Program-made: the position numbers and the translations under genes | Shown here: positions 1 to 10,958 of the stretch, piece by piece | How the letters are laid out: each line of letters begins with the position of its first letter | Numbering within the stretch: the stretch's first letter is position 1 | Source: Neofusicoccum parvum | Lineage: Eukaryota > Ascomycota > Dothideomycetes > Botryosphaeriales > Botryosphaeriaceae | DNA length: 64,000 bases | Reading direction: 5' to 3' | NCBI GenBank assembly: GCA_020912385.1 | Contig: CP087219.1 | Span: 1,240,001-1,304,000, forward strand | The notes under the pieces: generated by a model | The model's database searches: none | Told to the model about the DNA's origin: nothing | What the model saw: the letters and a program-made list of their open reading frames with translations, nothing else

Positions 1-3000
1 CGGATATCGAAAGTTGCGGACCGCCTTGGAGCCTGACTGTGCGAGAACGACTTCACCAGCAAGCCGCGACGGTACGGCTTGTAAACCTGGGTAGCCGCTT
101 CCTTGGGCGGCTCCGGGGGAAGCGGCTTGTTAGCAGCGAGATCGCTAGCACTGCTGTTGTTGCTGCTGTAGCCCGCTGGCGAGAATGCCATCATACTCTG
201 CGGCCGCGAAAAGTTGGGCGTTGGGGTTTTCCTGGTCGATGACCCAGATAGTACGCGTTGCCTTTCCTGCGGCTTCGATTGTTGCGAATACGACTGGTCT
301 TGATAACTGGCGGGGCGGGCCCGTTTTTGGCTGCTCTCACGGGGATGCTCTTCTCGATATTGCTGCTGTTGCTGTTGCTTCTGCTCAGAAGCGGCAATGG
401 CGTGGTCCTTGCTGCGCGTGCGCGCGTACTCGGATGCAGTTGCAGCATCCATGTTCTTGCCGCTCTCAGAGGGCTTGATCATGGAAGTGCTCAAGTGGTG
501 CGGCTGCACTGCTGTGGACGCGGATACCTGAGGCTTCATTGGCAATGACATCAAAGCGATGTCGTACGGTGAGCCGCCGAGTGACTGCGCGACAGTGCCA
601 AAGTCTGAAATGATGGCTACGCCCGCATTCACGTCCATTTCTGGCGACAGAGGCTTTCCTTGTAGAGTAGTCGTAATCTCACTGTCCTCCTCGTAGGCCT
701 CTTCATGCGAGATCGGCACGTCCTTGGGCTTGCGCCGGAAGCTGAGCGCATACTTTAGAGGCGACGGCGACCGTATGCTCTTTGAAGAGCGTTTCTGTGT
801 ATGGCCGTGTTGCAGTGGCGATGAAGATGACGCAGCACCCACATCCTCAGTAGGCTCCGGCGATGGGAAGCGGATGGAGACGCCCGATGGCTGCTCTAAA
901 CTAGTCTGTGAGGCACAGGTGTGTTCCAAGTGATCCATTCCCGGCGAGTCTTCGATCCGCCTTGAGAAGCCAATGGAGAGCTCGCTGGGGACGGTTGGAA
1001 TACTCTCCACATCGATAGGCTTAACGTTTTGCACCGTCGGGTTCCCTGCTGTGGACTTCCGCTTCTGCAGCTTCTTCCTTGCTGATTGCGACGCGCCCTT
1101 TTCAGACGACTTGTGTTCCATCACCGAGTCGTATCGCATCGGTTTCGGCGGCTCAGAGCCCAGCTCGTTCGAGTCGTCGACATCAGGCGTCCCTGGCGTC
1201 GGCGAGGGAGAGGGGGACAGCGCCGCCTTCAGAGACAGCCGCTTCCACGACTTCGAGCGCCTCAGAGACCTCCTCCATTCAGACTTGGTCTCTTTCGTCT
1301 CCTTCGTCTCTGCCTTAGCCTCTGCCTTCACCTCGGTTGCCGTCTTCTCCTTGGCATTCTCCTCATCCGGCGGCAGCGCAAGAAAATGTTTTATGGTGTA
1401 CAAACTTTGAACGTCTGCGGCGTCAGCAGATTCGTCCAAAAGTCGACCGTGTTGTCGCGAATCGCGCGCGGGCGCAATGGCTTCCGCAGCTTCTCTGCTG
1501 TAGACGTTTTCTTTCTGAGAAGTGATGGCGGCACCACAAATTTCTTGGCGGGCCTGCAGCTTTGAGTGCCGCACTGCTTTGAGGCTAGCCCCAGATGAGT
1601 ATCCGGAGTCTGAATGAGGGACCTCAGCGGGCCGTTGCAGCTTACCGTTCGCGAAGCTTTTCTTGAAGCCCGTGCCCGGCGCCGCTGAGGACGGCTGCTC
1701 GACTGGGATCTTCTCTTCATACGGTGCCGGAGACGCAGCCGCACTTCCATCAAGCATGCGCAGAGCCTCAGCCCTGGCCTTGTCCGAGTCGGTGTGACTA
1801 TAGTAGCTCTCGTCGACATCGCTCTCATGGGGCCGTGGAGGGGGCGTAGCACGGCTGAAGGGACTTTCACCGTACGGAGAGTTTTGCAACTCGGCAATGT
1901 ATTCCTCGGCGGAAAGCTTCGACAACTTTCGTGCAGGACGGCGGCTATTGCCATCATCGCCGAAATGGAGTTCTGGCTGCTGCTGAAGAATCAATCCGCT
2001 GAAATTCCGCGGGTTCCTCGGGAACTTCCGGATTTCTGTGGACTGAGCATCAAGCTCTGCGTATCCATGGGAAGGGCCGAATGTTTGGACGCGACGGGGA
2101 GGCGGACGAGCGTGAATCGCCTCCTGTGGACCGGTGTAGTCGTCGGACTCAATGGCGTCGGACTCATCCAGGTGCAGGTCTGGCAGTGAACCCCTGCGAT
2201 CAAGATGGCGCGAGATGATGCTCGGAGCGGGCGAGGGAGCGCCATTGGTGATCATCAGCTGGCCGATCTTATTGCTCAAGGTGGCATAGTCCATGTCTCC
2301 AGGGGTTTGGGCGCGGGTCTGGGGCCGGCCGTCTTGCGGGACGTCAAGCGAAGCGATCTGCGCCAGAGGGGATGGACCCAGCTCGTCCATTTTCCAGAGG
2401 TGGGTTTCCTCCTCCGCTTGGAAGGCAGAGGTTGCGTTGGACCTGTCGTCCTGCTTCCGCAGGACATCAATGGGGTTCCGGGTGGCAAGTCCAGGCACAG
2501 CCATGGACCTGCGACGACCCAGCTTCGGGGGAGGGGCCTGGTTGTTCGTATCGACGGCAGCCGGCTCTTCCCTGGTGGGCAGGAGGGCCTTGTCTACAAG
2601 GAAGCGTGGATTAGCATTGACTGGCACGCGAGCAAACGTGAGCTCGGAGACGTACGCAGAGCCACAAGCTGCTCAGGCGTTGCACTCTTCTTGAGCTCCT
2701 GCAGAATGCCAATTGCGGCCTCGATGTCGATGGTGCGCTTGTCAGGCACCAACGGCAGCCTGGAAGCTGCGACAGCACTCGAGGACTTCATGGTGGAGGT
2801 GCGGGCGCCGCCTGGGTCGGAGAGGGGAGTGCCGGATCGCGAGAGGGTGGTCAGCCGATCAGTGAAGCTTGCGGCGAGGTCTCCTAGGCTGTCGTCGCCA
2901 TCGTCCGGCGGGGCGGTGGTCTCTCGGTGGCAGAGAGCGTCGTCTTCCTGGGGGCCGAAAAGCTGCAGGCGAATCTGCTGGCGGGCCTCCTGCTTGCTGC

Positions 3001-3181
3001 GAAAGGATCCGCCGGAAGTCCACAACACGTCGTCGCCGTCGAGGGTGGGGAGCTTTGAGGATGGGGGCGAGCCGGCCTGGGAGCCGATCTTGGGCGACGG
3101 GGTGTGGTTATAGGTGCGGGGCTTGGTGAGCCGGTGCGACTCTCGCGGGGCAGGAGGCTCGCTTGACGGTGCGTTGCCCAT
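1..3181 (-). CDS. Long disordered protein with N-terminal myristoylation motif (3' end cut by window)
   Basis: The ATG at 3181 opens with MGNAPSSEPP, a good N-myristoylation signal (Gly2, Ser6), which suggests membrane attachment. Exon 1 is 2656-3181. A 62-nt intron (2594-2655, GTACGT..TAG with a GCTAATC branch site) joins Leu-His in frame to exon 2, which stays open from 2593 to the window start. The roughly 1,040 visible residues are rich in Ser, Pro, Lys and Glu, with a Lys/Glu stretch near 1260-1370, a short Gln run near 365-390, and no enzyme motif. The steady in-frame composition over 2.6 kb and the clean splice make it a real gene. I do not recognise the family. A peripheral membrane scaffold is possible, but that is inference from the lipidation motif alone. 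Confidence 0.72.
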
Positions 3182-5402
3182 GGCGATGGCTGGGCGGCGG
3201 GTGTCGCGAGCAACAAGCGCAGCGAGGCGGGAGGGTGGCTGGCGGCCGCAGGGGAGCTACGCAGCGGAACGCGAACCTTGCGGATAGCACATATATTAGG
3301 CGAAGGCCCGTTGCATGACACAGGCACCATGCAAGGCCGGCGGTCCCAAGAATAACAAGAGTAGGCCCGAGAAGAAGGCGATCGGAAGGCGGACGGCGCT
3401 GCCCCAGCTACTCCATCAGGAGCAGGCGCGGAGCTGCAGGCTGGCGGGCGATCTTAGCGCAGGCGCAGAGACGCGGGCAGCTCCAATGCCATGGCGCAGT
3501 TCTGGAAGACGGCGAGGACAGGGCGGAGGAGGGGAGGCGCGCGCTGGAGGAGCATCCGCCAGCAGAGCTCGGTGGGCCAGCACCTGGACACCAGGACACC
3601 AGGGCGCCAGGGCGCCACAGGCCCGCGGCCCGTGTAAACAAGGCCGGCATCCAAGCTCTCGCCAGGCCCCGCGCGCCAGGCCCCGATGCAGCTAGGGCGC
3701 GTCCCGCACGGCACCGCAAACCTGAAATCCAAGCACCGCCATCGCGAGCTCGCTTCTGCCGTCGATGGCTGCAGCCTTCACCCTTCATCTCGCCACTGGG
3801 CCGGACCACCCGGCAACAGAGATGCGCGAGGGCCGCGTCGCACGCGAAACAGGTCCGCCCGTGCCAGACACCGTGCAAGCCGGATCGCCGCCCTGCTGCG
3901 ACAGCCTGAATGGCGGCTGCTGGCCGGCGCGCTGTTTCACGAGAGGTGGCGCTGCATCCAGCGAAGTTCGCTCGCAGCCAACCGCACGCCCGCACCGCGT
4001 CGGCTCGCGACTCGCGCGCTGCACTCTCCGCACGCAGCTTGCCTGCGGCCGCCACACGGGGAGGGACTCTCCCGGCACAGCAACGGGCCAGACCAGGCGG
4101 TGGCGGCAGCCGACAGGGCGCGATGTCGCAATCCTCAAGTGGCCGGGAGCTCCCAGCCGCGCTGCGCAACGGCGGCGCGGCCGCTTCCTGGGCCAGCTGA
4201 AGAGCTGCGGCTGCGGCGAGGCTGGCCGGAGTTGATTCCTGCTCCTTGGCACCGCTCTCTTCCACGCCAGCCGACCTTCCACATGTGATGCAGCCGTGAT
4301 GCAGCCTCTGCGGCACCTTTAACATCAGTCTCGCTGCCACGCCGTTCTGCCTCTGCTTGTGCGCCGTCAGGAGAGCGCAGTGCGTCCTTCGGAAACACTC
4401 GGACATTGCCATGCCATGACATCAGTCGCAACGCCGGCGCCCATGACTAGCTCGCCATCGAAGCAGCAGGACGTTCTCGTCTTAAACGTCAGCAAGAGCC
4501 GCGACCTCCTACGTGCGCGTCTCCCGCCGCCGCTGTCCTTGCCCGGTTCTACCCCGCGTCCTGCTGCATCCGGCAACCATGGTTCGCTCTGGCCGCCCAA
4601 TCCGGCGTATCGGCCATCACCACTTGGTCGCGATAAGGCCGTTGATCGCAACGCTGCTCGGCCCTCCCCCATCCCGCGATCCCGCTCTCTGGACCAAGAT
4701 TGGTCGCGCGTCGATCGGCCGGAGATCGGCAGTCGAAGGAAGAGGCTGACTTCGCAGAGCCGCTTTGCCGGTCGCCGATGAGTGTCCGACGAAGAAAAAA
4801 GCATCACGGCGGCGGGGAGTCGGTGGTCAGCATGCGCTCTGGGTACCTCGACGGCGCGCATCCTTCGGCCTGCCGTGAACGGGGATACGGAGAGCGAAGC
4901 AATGACGACACTGCTCGGCGGGCCTCACCGGCTATTCGTCAGAGATCTGCCATGGCCGACTCCCAACGGGACAGGAAGGAAGAATGCGAGGTCTGAGCGT
5001 CCGTATTGCCTCATCGTCGTGAGATGATGCCGAAGTCAAAGTTACTTCAATCGTGCTTCCTGATGCCAACCCACGTCCTTCCGATGTCCTGGGCGGTCTG
5101 TTACCCGCGGCAAACCCCGTCGCACACAACCGCCAGCCCCTTAATCATTTTCCTGATCGGGGCCTGATCGAATGTCGACGTGGTCAAAGTGGGTGTGAAC
5201 TGTTGGCGGGCTGCCCAGAACAGCCGCCTTCGGTGTATGATTGGTCCACATGCTTTGAGCTCGGACGGCGCACTGGCCGTGAGACGTCGGTCTCGGGAGA
5301 CCGGTACGCGCTGTCAGCTTCTCATCGCTCAAAGCACCGGAACGCGCTAGGCAATCAATCCGTTGGGGTCTAGCATTCCTACAGATCAAGCTGCAGAATC
5401 CT
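3182..5402. other. Intergenic, no gene seen
   Basis: This is 2.2 kb upstream of the myristoylation-motif protein. It holds several open frames, the longest at 3408-4412 on the minus strand, but their Arg/Ala/Cys-rich translations resemble no family and overlap equally open frames in other phases. That is typical of GC-rich non-coding DNA. The part beyond about 4.8 kb is less GC-rich. No tRNA, repeat array or transposon was seen. Confidence 0.5.
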
Positions 5403-5978
5403 CTAGAAGTGGCGCCCGATTCTTCCTCTCACCTCCGAGATTCCAGAGTGGCCGCCGAGGAGGTTTCTCTTCGTTTCCAGTACTTGAAGGACAAGATGTT
5501 CGGCATCCTTCCAACAACCCTGCTTCCAGTATATTGATGCCAGGTCAGACATGATTGTCAGGAAAGCGGGATCATCTTCCAAAATCTTGCTTTGTTGTTG
5601 GAAAACATTGGATTTAAGGCTTGCCGATAACCCCAGTTCATTGCTCTCAAAGTATACAGACGAGAGCTCGTCCGTGATGAGCGGAGCACTTTCGTTCTCT
5701 ACTCCCAGCCTTTCGAAACCATCTAGGCGAAGAAGGAACTCAAGTGAGAACGTCCATTTCTGCGCCCGACTTTGAGAATTATACTTTCCCAATATTATCC
5801 GATGACGTCTGGCTCGATCTAGAACGACGTTCGGGTAGGCCAAAATAGTCTGAAGTGATGCTGGATATTCTCCCTCTGCAGATGTGCTTGACCATTCTTT
5901 CCAAGCCACTGCTGGATTCCCCCGACCGAAACGATTGTCCATGTTCTCGGAGTGGCCGCTGTTTGAAGCCTGCATCAA
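5403..5978 (-). pseudogene. Decayed TPR-repeat (kinesin-light-chain-like) relic
   Basis: The 191-residue minus-strand frame ends with a stretch that keeps the spacing of a 42-residue fungal TPR unit: DPAFLTIMSDLASIYWKQG followed by WKDAEHLVLQVLETKRNLLG. An earlier stretch (YPASLQTILAYPNVVLD) looks like a more worn copy. Such repeats normally occur in long arrays at the C-terminus of NACHT or NB-ARC (NLR-like) proteins. Here only about two are recognisable, no nucleotide-binding domain lies upstream, and the frame simply stops after a partial repeat. A fragment of a lost NLR/TPR gene is the best explanation. A short expressed TPR protein cannot be excluded. Confidence 0.4.
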
Positions 5979-6359
5979 CAGCCACAGCGCGTCTCAGGCT
6001 CCCGGAGGCCAACGGTGGCTCTTCAAAGCAGACCCATTGACGCAGCCCAACAGGCTCTATGCCAGGGTCGCGGGACGTTTTGGAGCTTGGATGCCATCGC
6101 CGAGTCGATGTCCCGTTGATTCCCCCCAGCACGACAGCATTGCGATGCAGACATGTGGAATGAGGAACATCACACGGGGCAGCAGGCTGTGTGTGCAACA
6201 GCAGGCCCGGGGATGGCGCGGTGGGCGGCTGAGACGCGTCGCCCCGGTGGGCGGGGCGGCAAGACGCCTGCCGCGTGCCCCGCAATCCGGCCAGCTTCGC
6301 TGCCCCGCGGCGCTCTCCTGCACTCTGCAGAACACAACCACCCCACCCCGCACCCTACC
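5979..6359. promoter_or_regulatory. Upstream region of the SDR gene
   Basis: About 380 bp between the TPR relic and the SDR start codon. It includes a C-rich run just before the ATG (CCCACCCCGCACCCTACC). No clear TATA box was seen. Confidence 0.35.
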
Positions 6360-7327
6360 ATGTCCAGACCTCAATTCGGAAGAACCGCTTCGACAAACCT
6401 CTCTGGCCGCGCCGGCCTGCGCCAGCTAGATGGCAAGCTGGCCGTCGTCACGGGTGCCTCGCGAGGTAACCAGCGGCCCGCGCTCTCGTACCCTGCAGCA
6501 GACGCTGACGTATTTGTTGCCCAACAGGCATCGGCGCTGCCATCGCCGCGAACCTCGCCAGCAAGGGCGCCTCGCTGGTTCTCAACTACACGTCCGACAA
6601 GTCGGCCGAGCTGACGCAGAAGCTGGCCGAGCAGCTCGAGGCCGACCACGGCATCCAGACCGCCACGGTGCAGGCCGACATGGGCAGCGTCAAGGGCCCA
6701 GCACATGTCATCGACGTCGCGAAGAACCACTTTTCGCACCCCAAGACGGGCAAGTTCCAGATCGACATCATCATCAACAACGCCGGCGTGTCGGGCAACC
6801 AGACCATCGCCGAGACCGACGCCGGGCACTTCGAGTGGCTCTACAACGTCAACGTGCGCGGGCCTCTGCTGCTGCTCCAAGCTGCCGAGCAGTACCTCCC
6901 CCACGACCGTTCGGGCAGGATTGTCAACCTGAGCAGCGTGAGCAGCAGCCTGGGCTTCCATGGCCAGAGCATTTACGGCGGCACCAAGGCTGCCCTGGAA
7001 GCCATGACGCGCACTTGGGCTCGCGAGCTGTCGGAGCGCGCCACCGTCAACGCCGTCAACCCGGGCCCGGTGGCCACGGACATGTACGCCGGCAACGGCG
7101 AGGAGTTCTTCACCATGATCAACCCCTGGTTGAAGAACACTCCCCTGGCGCCTGCGCGGGACGGCATCGACCGCGAGGACTTCGTCAAGACTGCTCCGAA
7201 GGCGGGAGGACGTCCGGCGTACGAAGACGAGATTGCCGGTGTTGTGGCTGTGCTCTGCAGCCCCGAGGCAAGCTGGAGCACGGGCAGCGTTGTCTGCGCA
7301 AATGGAGGCATGCGCTTCAGTCCTTGA
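6360..7327 (+). CDS. Short-chain dehydrogenase/reductase (SDR), NAD(P)-dependent
   Basis: The exons are 6360-6465 and 6528-7327 (62-nt intron, GTAACC..CAG), giving 301 residues. The splice rebuilds the cofactor-binding TGASRGIG motif of classical SDRs. The rest of the fold follows: NNAG in the central strand, a catalytic Ser in LSSVSS, YGGTK (the Tyr-x-x-x-Lys pair), then NPGPVATDM. The C-terminus ends with the usual CANGG region. The enzyme is probably a 3-ketoacyl-reductase-like or polyol/alcohol dehydrogenase in the cytosol. The substrate cannot be told from sequence, and I see no functional link to its neighbours. Confidence 0.9.
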
Positions 7328-8700
7328 GCGAGGCTTGCACTGTTGGGCTGTTAAAAGGCGCCGATCACGGTCGTGGACATTCCTGGAGCCCGAGATCGAG
7401 ACTGGGCGGAGAGGAATAGAATAAAGATTCGCTAGATGGCGCAAATAAATTCCGTCGCTGATCTCCGTCGTCTACTACGGCCACTAAAACGCTGCTGATT
7501 TAACGGGAGGGGTCTTTGCAATCTGCACCTGTGGTATCATTGCGGGCATGTTGAAATGCGATGATCGAGGGGTCGAGGGGTCCATCCGGAGCTCTTCGTG
7601 GGAGGAATCCGGACAAGCCGGAGCCTCGACCGTCTCAATCGTGCAAGATACACGCCAGCAGCGGTGAAGACGGAAGGCCCAGGATGAGAAGGCTGATGCA
7701 ATGGATTGGCCGAGTGCTTACGTGTGGAGACGACCAGCGCAGTGCTTGGTGGCGTTCGAGAAGCGAGCAGAAGGGAGCCCCTCGGATGCTCGCCGACGCC
7801 GCCCCAAGAATAACCGACCGTCAGACTCCAGTCTCCTGCTCCCACGCTCGCCACCACAGCCTCCGCCATCGCCCTCGCCCCGGCCAAGACGCCGCCAGGG
7901 ACAGCTCGCTGCCGATCCCCACTAGCCTGCTTACTCACTGCGATGCAGCCCGGATTCACCGCCGCATCCTTCGCAGCGCCGCTCAGATGGGGAGTGACTG
8001 TGTTTCCCTTGCTGGAATCTGCCCCGCGACACGCTCCATACAGACGCCAGCTCGTATAAGCGCAGTCCCCCGCAGTAGCTCTGCTGCTAAGCCGCCAAAT
8101 CCGACGCTTCCCCCCGTCTTTTACGCTTCTCACCGCGGTCCCAAAGACCGTGTAGCACCGCGAGCCGTACTTCGTCTCAGACCTAGCCGCGCAGCCAATG
8201 TGCCCGCAACAAGGTCTACAGATCCAGTTCGCATGCGCTGCTGTGCAACAGCAAGCTGCAGCAAAAGTTTGCTTGCATCAAGACAGCAGCATTCCCCACA
8301 TGACGATGCCGGATCCCCGCCGCCATCCCCGTTCTTCAGGATGCGCCAATACGAAGCTTGGTCCTAATACGCCGTTTACCAGCACAGCCTTGCCCAGTAG
8401 GGCTAAAGCTTGTCCAACACCGTCAGCATGCAGGTTTCCGCAGCACTCCCGCACCCCCAAAAGAAAAAAACAGCCGCGATGCATGATGCAAGGCCCCCTT
8501 AGCTTCAGGAATGCCTCTGCTATGCATCGGCCATCTGACACGGAACAGGCGAGGCGTGTGCCTTCTTCAAGCCTCTTCTCCGCCAAACCCGCAAAGGTAC
8601 TGGTGCCTAGACGGTCGTGGCGTGAGAAGGATAGCACGGCACTGCCCTGCCTGGTCAATTTGCCGGCTGATGAGAGTCTGAGCGATGTCCCCGGTGAGAA
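7328..8700. other. Intergenic, no gene seen
   Basis: The 1.4-kb stretch contains open frames on both strands (for example 7561-8367 plus and 7537-8133 minus) that overlap each other and have Ser/Arg/Pro-rich translations without family resemblance. I treat them as chance frames. Confidence 0.45.
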
Positions 8701-8701
8701 C

Positions 8702-8709
8702 ATATAAAT
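8702..8709 (+). promoter_or_regulatory. TATA box of the But2-domain gene
   Basis: An ATATAAAT element lies about 175 bp upstream of the ATG at 8881 and is followed by a pyrimidine-rich leader (CTTTCACTTTCACACCC, then CTTCTTTCACC) typical of well-expressed fungal genes. Confidence 0.45.
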
Positions 8710-8880
8710 CCGCGTTGTACAACGCTTGTCATGAGCTCTTGTCTTGAGACCCAAGCAGTTCCGGCTCAACCCCTTTTCTACTTGTACTGAGATCGTCCTC
8801 GTCTCCAATTTGTCCTTTGCGTCTCAGCCATCTTTCACTTTCACACCCCATAGAAGTATCCTTCTTTCACCACGCCCACC

Positions 8881-9558
8881 ATGATGAAGAGCCTGATCGC
8901 TGTCACTATCTCCCTCCTCACCCTAGTGTCTGCCTCTCCTGTCCTCTCTAAGCGGGCTGACCCCGTCTGCCCCGCCGATGGCTACCTCCCGGCCGACCAG
9001 TCGGAGTGGCTGTTCCCTGTGTACATCGTGCCCGTCTCCAAGAACAACCCGGACACCAAGTATGGCACCGTCTACTCTCCCAAGATCACGCCCAATGACT
9101 TCTGCACCATCTTCAACCTCTACGTTCCCGAGTCAGCCGCGGGAAAGACCTGCACCCTGAAGTTCTTCTTCCCGAGCCAGGACCAGCTCCGCACGAGCTC
9201 CTACACATACTCAGGCGCCGGCCACTTCACCTTCACCGGCTACGCATTCGGCTCCGGTGCTACCGCTGACACCACCTGGAACAACCAGCCGCCAGCTGGT
9301 CCCAGTAAGTTCTTCCATTTCCTCTCGGTCTGTTCCTGGAGATTGCAGGCTGACGTTTTTGCCTCTCTAGGTCCGCCTTCTCCGCCTGCTGTGCTGGAGC
9401 CTGGTAACGCGTACGTCATCAACGCGGGCGACTGCGGCGTTCAGGCTGGCCAGGGCTCGCTGGAGGTCAGCGGCATGCTTTGCAGCTCGGACACGACTTT
9501 CGAATACTTCCAGGATTCGGACCTATGCCCAATTGGTTTCTACGTCGTTATTAGCTAA
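8881..9558 (+). CDS. Secreted protein with ubiquitin-3-binding-protein But2-like C-terminal domain
   Basis: The exons are 8881-9304 and 9371-9558 (66-nt intron, GTAAGT..TAG), giving 203 residues. The N-terminus is a signal peptide (MMKSLIAVTISLLTLVSASP) followed by a Kex2-type Lys-Arg at residues 24-25. The mature part matches the fungal But2 C-terminal domain: GTVYSPKITPNDFCTIFNLY, AGKTCTLKFFFPSQ, an FTGYAFGSGATADTTWN segment, and a terminal CPIGFYVVIS. Paired cysteines suggest disulfides. The domain is common in small secreted ascomycete proteins of unknown function, probably cell-wall or host/environment-facing. The intron is a multiple of three and has no stop, so a naive reading yields a false 225-residue protein. 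Confidence 0.88.
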   Translation: MMKSLIAVTISLLTLVSASPVLSKRADPVCPADGYLPADQSEWLFPVYIVPVSKNNPDTKYGTVYSPKITPNDFCTIFNLYVPESAAGKTCTLKFFFPSQDQLRTSSYTYSGAGHFTFTGYAFGSGATADTTWNNQPPAGPSKFFHFLSVCSWRLQADVFASLGPPSPPAVLEPGNAYVINAGDCGVQAGQGSLEVSGMLCSSDTTFEYFQDSDLCPIGFYVVIS

Positions 9559-10023
9559 ACGAGAGGTGTGAAGTGCAGACCGGAAGGGAAGCGGCTGTCA
9601 AATGGTAGAGCGCGGCGTTTCTAATGAGAGTGGGTAGTGTGTAATGAGCAATTCACAATCGATACATATCCTTGGCTGCTATTTCACAGTGAACACATAA
9701 ATCTCCGGAGCAAAAGACCGCATTCGGTCTTAAGGATTATAGCGGCAAGACAGTGGATATCAGCAACCTCGGACTCGTGATAATTGATAGCATACATGTC
9801 GACAGCATTCTCTAAACTCGATTCGCCATAACATACGCGAACACTCGTCCACCGCATGGGAACACGCAACGGCAAGAACAGCAGGCGGCCAACTTTCCAA
9901 CTGCCAGCAGACAATCATGCACAACGCCTCCGCTCATGCAGCAACAATCATACCTCAGCCGGCACCCAGGAACGCACCATTTTCTCATCCGCGACGCCAA
10001 ATCCTCTCTTTGAAACTGGCTCT
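9559..10023. other. Convergent intergenic (3' UTRs)
   Basis: The gap lies between two convergent genes and is relatively AT-rich. No coding pattern was seen. Confidence 0.4.
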
Positions 10024-10958
10024 TTAGGCTCCATTGACGCCACGGACACCGTTTGCTGCCTTCTTCGTCGGCACCGTCTCCAAACTCTCCTCCAAGTCCC
10101 TGACCCACTTCAGCTTTCCTTCCGGGAAGATCTCACCGCCGGCTTCGAGATCATTTCCGCCCTCGAGCAACAGCGTGCGTACGATTGCCTTGTCCGGCAT
10201 GGCGTCCTGGTGGTGGTAGATGTGCGAAGTGCAGGTCGGGCAGAAGTGGCAGCGCACATCCTTTCCTGCAGCCACGGAGAGCGTCAGCACCGGTCCCCGT
10301 GAGGCCGTCCAGCTCGCGCGGCAAGGCCCGACTTACCGCTCGCGCCCTGGTACGTGTACACGCTCGGGCTCCCCTTCGTGATGCGTAGGTCCTCCCTCGG
10401 CACGATGTAGTTGCACGAATACGGCCCGCCCCCGAGCTTCTTGCAGGTGTCGCAATGGCACAGCACGTGCCTCAGCTCCTCCCCGGCGCCCTTCACCACG
10501 ACCTCCCACGCGCACCCGCCGCAGTGGCAGGCCCCCCTCCACGCCCTCCCCCCGCCCTCCTCGCCCGGGAACGCCACGCCGTCCGGCCGCGCCGCGCCGG
10601 GGCCGAACAGCACGCCGTCCCTGATGTCCACGACGACCGAGTCCTCGACCAGCGGCGCCGCGTCGCGCGAGAAGGCCAGGTGCACCGGGTCGCGCGTGAG
10701 GTAGTAGTCGAGGTCCTCCTGGGACGCGAACTCGAGCACGAACGCGTGCGTCATGCCCTTGCCGAACGGCTCCCAGCTGCGGTTCTTGCCCATGCGCATC
10801 GAAAGCATGTACGGCCGCCCGGTCAGCGGGTGCACGCAGCGCGTGGGCAGCGCGCGGAAGGCGGCGAAGTGCGCCTCGAAGTCCGTCCAGGAGATGGTGT
10901 CGCGGTATTTGAAGAGGACTACGTGGGTGATGGTCTGCGTCGGGGTTGGGGACGCCAT
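10024..10958 (-). CDS. Dabb (stress-responsive A/B barrel) - GFA/CENP-V zinc domain fusion protein
   Basis: Exon 1 is 10337-10958 and exon 2 is 10024-10265 (71-nt intron, GTAAGT..CAG), giving 287 residues. Residues about 8-115 form a dimeric alpha/beta-barrel (Dabb) domain: THVVLFKYRD, a FAAFRALP helix, a VLEFASQEDLDYYL segment and a DPVHLAF helix. Residues about 140-260 form a GFA-type zinc domain with the full cysteine set: CHCGGC, CHCDTC and CHFCPTC. This is the fold of glutathione-dependent formaldehyde-activating enzyme and CENP-V. Each half is common in fungi as a separate protein. The cysteine pattern indicates zinc binding. The reaction is unknown; a thiol- or aldehyde-adduct enzyme is one possibility. 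Confidence 0.85.

Noticed and set aside
3408..4412. 334-codon minus-strand open frame
   Set aside because: Arg/Ala/Cys-rich translation with no domain or signal, overlapped by equally long frames in other phases; typical of GC-rich intergenic DNA.
7561..8367. 268-codon plus-strand open frame
   Set aside because: Overlaps a 198-codon frame on the other strand; neither shows a family motif, a splice-supported extension or coding-like composition.
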